Source: Temnothorax longispinosus
Lineage: Eukaryota; Arthropoda; Insecta; Hymenoptera; Formicidae
Reading direction: 5' to 3'
Assembly (NCBI RefSeq): GCF_030848805.1
Contig: NC_092366.1
Location: forward strand, 7,927,224 to 7,991,223
Length of the DNA stretch: 64,000 nucleotides
Shown here in pieces: positions 59,650 to 64,000 of the stretch. The stretch's first letter is position 1. Each line of letters starts with the position of its first letter. The notes under the pieces were generated by a model. That model was given only the letters and a program-made list of their open reading frames with translations, was not told the DNA's origin and did no database searches. The translations under genes were made by a program, and so were the position numbers.

Positions 59650-62600
59650 CTGGAAAAACCTTGCCTCTCGCAAAAGGACATTCACCCCAAAATCTTACAC
59701 GTGCAAGGCATTCATTCATACCCGTGCTATTTATATCGTTATGTTATAGATTAATGAATTATTGACATAATATTTATAAATGACTAAAATATTATTTATT
59801 TTTAAATGACTAATATTTGTATGAAGGGCTAATATCTGTATGTAATTGCGACTAATATTTTTGTGATTTATATGACTAATATTAAGCATACAGCATACTA
59901 CGTATATACTTAACATTTGCCATATTTATACGAATAATACAATATTTATTATATGTAATTAATCGCAGCACAACCACTGCAGATTTTCTGCGGGTGGGAA
60001 ATACACTTAACGATGGATCAGGATTTTCTGCTAAGCGAAAATATGATTTCACGAATGTCTCTGTTGCTTGTTAACAAATTCTCGAACGGAAACTCTTTGC
60101 AGTCACATATACATGATCAAGAGAATCGCCTTGAAATTATGCTAGAGATAAGCTCTTTGTTAGATCGTGCAAGTTGTCTCCCAGTTGCACGATAAATAAA
60201 GGTTACGCAAAATGTTATGCAAAGGTGTACGACTTTTTGTTTCCATTATAATCATATTAGAAGCACCAATTCTCAAATCATCAGTTAAAATATAAATTAA
60301 CAAGTAAGTTGGCTTTTTTTCTGTTTTTAATCGGTCATTGCGGAAGCTGCTCACGTAGGGGAATAACGTCGGCGATGTCCTTTATCAGATGACAGGGAAA
60401 GACAAAATTTATCCGCGGTGGCAGAAGGAGAAAAAGACAAAGAGAGAAAGAGAGACTTTCGCGGTTTTACATATTCAACGACTCACAAGAACGTTAGAGC
60501 GGGGCGCTGAAGGAAAGCTTTCGCAATCTCCCTCGTAAACGTGAACGGCCGTGAAACGTGCACTGCACGGATTACTGATAAAGCGGTTTTGTTACAACTT
60601 TCTTTCGAAAGGCAGCTAGTGTAAAAAGTTTTCGCGAAAAACCTCGTTTTTGTTTTTATTATTGCGCCGCGAACGCAAAGATCCCTCAAGAGGAAGGCAC
60701 TCGACTAAACTACTGAATTTTGCAGTAATTGTAAAGCTATACTAATAAGGTTCTATATACCTACAAAGGAATCGAGCTGTCTTAAAACGAAGAAATTTCG
60801 AAATCTTCCGACTTGAAAATGTTTGCGTGCAAAGAGCCAAGCTCTCTCTCTTGTTTATCTCCTGGAATAACGTTTTCCCCGCGTTAACCTTGGATCGATC
60901 TTTCCGAGTCAAGTTCAATCGCGTGTCCATCTTTCGCAATGATTACGAAATCAACGTTTGATCGTGACTTGCTAATTATTTTTACATAACGGATAAACGA
61001 AATCCTGATCGAATTCATCGCGTCTATCGCGTTTGAGGCGCGACGCTACCGATACCGGTCGTCGTTTGGCGAGATCTGCTTATTTATCCCGCGAGATAAT
61101 AAGTGTTACTTGAGGTTCCCCTCGTTGATTCGTCGTGTGTCGTTCGAGGGGGCGACCATAAAAGCTCCGGGCAAACGATGACCTGGACCATGGGCTGAAT
61201 GAGCCAAAGCGGCGCACGCCGCGCTCCGATTGGCCGCTATTTCGAAACGACCCTCCCGTTGTCGTGTGCATGGGCACGATGCTCCACAGGCCGCTCCAGA
61301 ATGGGGCTCCATAGTGACGGGCTATGATACGAGAAAAGATTTCCCTTTCTAACGCGACGCATTCAGAACGCTCAGCATTGTCGCACGCGAAAGAAGGAGC
61401 GAAAGAAATGATTGTATTCTTGGAAAGGGGCCGTCTCTCTCTCCTAGACAGGAATAGGTAGCAACGCATTCGGATGCATTTGGGAATATATGCAAGAATT
61501 GCAAAAGCGACGAAAAGAAGATAAGTATAGCCCTGGAAACGATAGGTTCGCGGTCATATAACTCTTGAATTTTGAGTCCCGCTTTGCGGCGAAAGTGAAG
61601 AATGCATATAGTCTTGATATATATAAAATATAAAACAAGCGATTTTAAAGAAATCATTAAAATTTATATAAACAAGTCCGATAGGATCCTTCGAGGATAT
61701 AGAAAGGAAAGAATTTTAGAGAGCGAGATTGGCATGATTCACGCGAACTTTCCGTATTATACATAAAATGGATTTTGACGTCAAATTAAAAGATTGCAAA
61801 TCTAGACAGAGAAAGATGGATGTGTTATCGCGAGGTACATTGTCGGGCTTTATTATGATTAACGTAGGCTCGATGCCACGATGGGACGTTTAAAACGAGC
61901 GGACGTTTTCTCGCTGCGCGCGAGTGATGCGTCGGAAGTGTCGCAGAAGTGACCATACCGGTTACTTACATAAGACCTCGTTACGTTGTATATATATTGG
62001 TAGAAGTAATTAGCGCGCGTCTACAAGTCCTCCTTATACCCGCGGCTTTTGCGATAATGCGATCGATCTGGGAAAAATAGAGCGAAGGTAGACGTCATAT
62101 ACGACGGCGCACGTGCAATGTTCTTTCTTGACACAAATTTGCGTAATTTAGAATTTATCCGCGACGGAAGGCACACACGAACAAGAATCGTTTCCTAATC
62201 TCTGATGCTCTTCTAATTTTGCGATCTTATTAATGCGTGATTTTTTTCTTTCATTGTTTTATAATATCTTAGAATTCTAACTTAAATAAATATATGTATA
62301 TCTGCAGCATTATATATTTGTAATATCATAATTTAAATAAAAACGTAATCGTCACGTAGATGCGATTTTAATCTTGCTAATAAGTGATCCCAAAACATGG
62401 GAATTGGAGTTAAACGTGTTGCGGGTCTAACGTGAACGCGACGAATGATAATGATTAACGCGAGTGATATAACTTTCAATTGCATTAATTAGTATATATC
62501 GTATTAATTATTCGGTACTAATCGGGACCGGCTGGCTGGAGGTAAAGCTACCAATTAATGTTTTCGCCGCGGCTAGCTGGTTGCGGCAACAAGAGACTTT

Positions 62601-63122
62601 CATTTAGACAATACCACCCCCGTTCGGACAATGCAACGAGGGGGTCGCGCGGAAGGGGGCGCCCGGAGGTTAGCGAGCCGATTCGAGAGAGCGGGGGGTA
62701 GTTTGCACGTTTGGTATACGCAGACGATAAACAAGGTTGTACAAACGTGTCAGGTAACTCGACAAGCCGGAACGGATGATTTATGATGAGTGAAGTTTCG
62801 TGAAAGGAACTCGCGCGCGTTATGTCGACGTGATATTCTCGATCGTCAGAAAGAATTCTTTTTTTTTCCAAGTCTTTTCCCGCATTAGAACGTCATGTTG
62901 CGTTTACATCTATCGCGATTTGGCGGCTGAAGTGTTAAAACCTGAAAATCTTCCGCGGCGATTAATCTTCCTCAGCGCCAACAAAACCCGAAAAGAAAAT
63001 TGAAATCTTGCAATGAGAAAATTTAAAAACGCAATCAGCCCATTAATCTCGAACGAAATTATACGCAGAAAAAATGATTGATATAATAATGACTTCTAAA
63101 CAACAGATTCCTCAAAATCATA
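59650..63122. other. No gene recognised
   Basis: A CpG-richer stretch at about 61080-61350 contains CCAAT/ATTGG boxes and is open on the minus strand, which could be a promoter or an exon, but there is no diagnostic motif. The remainder shows nothing I can support. Confidence 0.35.
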
Positions 63123-63355
63123 CACGGAAAAAAAATTGTTGTATCAACAGCATCATTTTTTTGTATCAACAGCATCAGTGTTATTGAGATAAAATTTATT
63201 GATGCAACATTAATATTAATAAACAAAAAACATCAGATAATTGTTTTAATAATTTAAATATTTGGTCCAATAATATTCAATTGAATTAACTACATATGCT
63301 TGTAGCAGCCCGTGACGTCGACGTTTAATTGAAGCAATTTTATTTTTTTTTTGTG
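63123..63355. mobile_element. TA-flanked MITE with CACGGAAAAAAAA ends
   Basis: CACGGAAAAAAAATTG begins the element after TA (63121-63122), and CAATTTTATTTTTTTTTTGTG ends it before TA (63356-63357). The interior is AT-rich and non-coding. The ends belong with the CACTGAGAAA group elsewhere in the window. Confidence 0.6.
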
Positions 63356-63569
63356 TAATAAAATTAATTACGAAGGAAAAGACTTAAAATTATTATCTCA
63401 GTTTCAAAATTTTTACGGCCTGTAAACATAAGTATTAAAAGATTTTTGACGTTTTATAAAATTAGAGAAAAAACAATATTCTTACGCCAATTTTAAATCG
63501 TTATTTAGTTCTAAACAAAGATATCCGTCATTCTAGTTTTAAAGGGAAAAAATTAATACTGCAATCTTA

Positions 63570-63850
63570 CACTCAGAGAAAAAATCATAGTGATGGCAAC
63601 TATATAGGTGACAACTATACCAAGTTGTATTTATAGAATTATTGTACATAGTTAAAATGTACGTTGTTACTGCAACTAAATTGATGGTTAAGAAAACTGA
63701 TAAATTATTATTTATTAGTTTTTTTAACCATTAATTAAAAGTTGCAATAACTACAAAATAGTTCATTTAACTATGTACAATAACTAGATGAATACAACTT
63801 GTATAGTTGTCACCTATACCAGTTGCCATCACTGATTTTTTCTCTGAGTG
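63570..63850. mobile_element. CACTCAGAGAAAAAA-ended hairpin MITE
   Basis: CACTCAGAGAAAAAATCA pairs with TGATTTTTTCTCTGAGTG, and most of the interior (GTGATGGCAACT, GGTGACAACTATA, TTGTACATAGTT) pairs with complementary stretches in the right half. About 280 bp, non-coding. Confidence 0.8.
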
Positions 63851-64000
63851 CATCACTCTCCAGATTTGAATCAAATTTCTGAAGATTTCTAAAATTTTTA
63901 AATTTTTCAGGCTTTGGAGAACTCGTTCTCGATTCGACGCACGTGCGCGAGAATAAAATATTTCGAGTATGTATGTACGTGCGCGCATCTCACATGTCCA

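Noticed and set aside
61080..61469. 129-codon minus-strand frame
   Set aside because: Two overlapping minus frames are open and neither has a motif; CCAAT boxes suggest a promoter-like island at best.
1..64000. tRNA or rRNA genes
   Set aside because: I looked for tRNA B-box words and rRNA-like blocks and saw none that were convincing; a covariance-model scan could not be run.

Overview
This is eukaryotic nuclear DNA from an insect, most likely a hymenopteran and plausibly an ant. Genes are split by short introns with GT/AG borders. The background is AT-rich, with abrupt CpG-rich islands, (TA)n, (CA)n and (GA)n tracts, many hairpin MITEs and decayed DNA transposons. The insect assignment rests on the nemo, UBE3B and FAM50 homologies plus the repeat types; the ant assignment is inference. 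A 500-base run of N (25599-26098) marks an assembly gap.

Layout. 1-22 kb is a transposon graveyard: two head-to-tail TTAA-flanked MITEs (1089-2166), a tandem/foldback array split by a later MITE (5341-6165), a Helitron remnant, a 512-bp hairpin, a Tc1-like remnant, a candidate solo LTR, and a broken transposase gene (12101-17850). A 3.3-kb foldback element made of 165-bp subrepeats is inserted in that transposase. 18.6-20.4 kb is an unassigned GC-rich block with degenerate repeats. 22.4-25.0 kb carries, on the minus strand, an intron-containing but broken copy of FAM50 (XAP5), with Arg/Glu-rich exon-like segments upstream. A 150-bp palindrome and the gap follow.

27.6-33.5 kb holds the one complete gene, a 16-exon UBE3B HECT ubiquitin ligase on the plus strand. 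It is intact in family terms except for an apparent one-base deficit at the exon 10 donor. 34.8-35.8 kb has minus-strand coding-like pieces that I cannot identify. 37.7-39.8 kb is the CpG-rich 5' region and first coding exon of the Nemo-like kinase gene (nemo). The rest appears to be its long first intron and/or intergenic DNA, containing further MITEs, a second foldback element related to the first (54271-56151), and a minus-strand terminal coding exon of unknown identity (59480-59649).

There is no operon logic. UBE3B (protein ubiquitination) and nemo (a MAPK-like kinase in Wnt/Notch/TGF-beta signalling) are merely neighbours. The most unusual content is the pair of related foldback elements. 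The first has a 7-bp target duplication, and removing the element with one duplicate rejoins the interrupted transposase reading frame.
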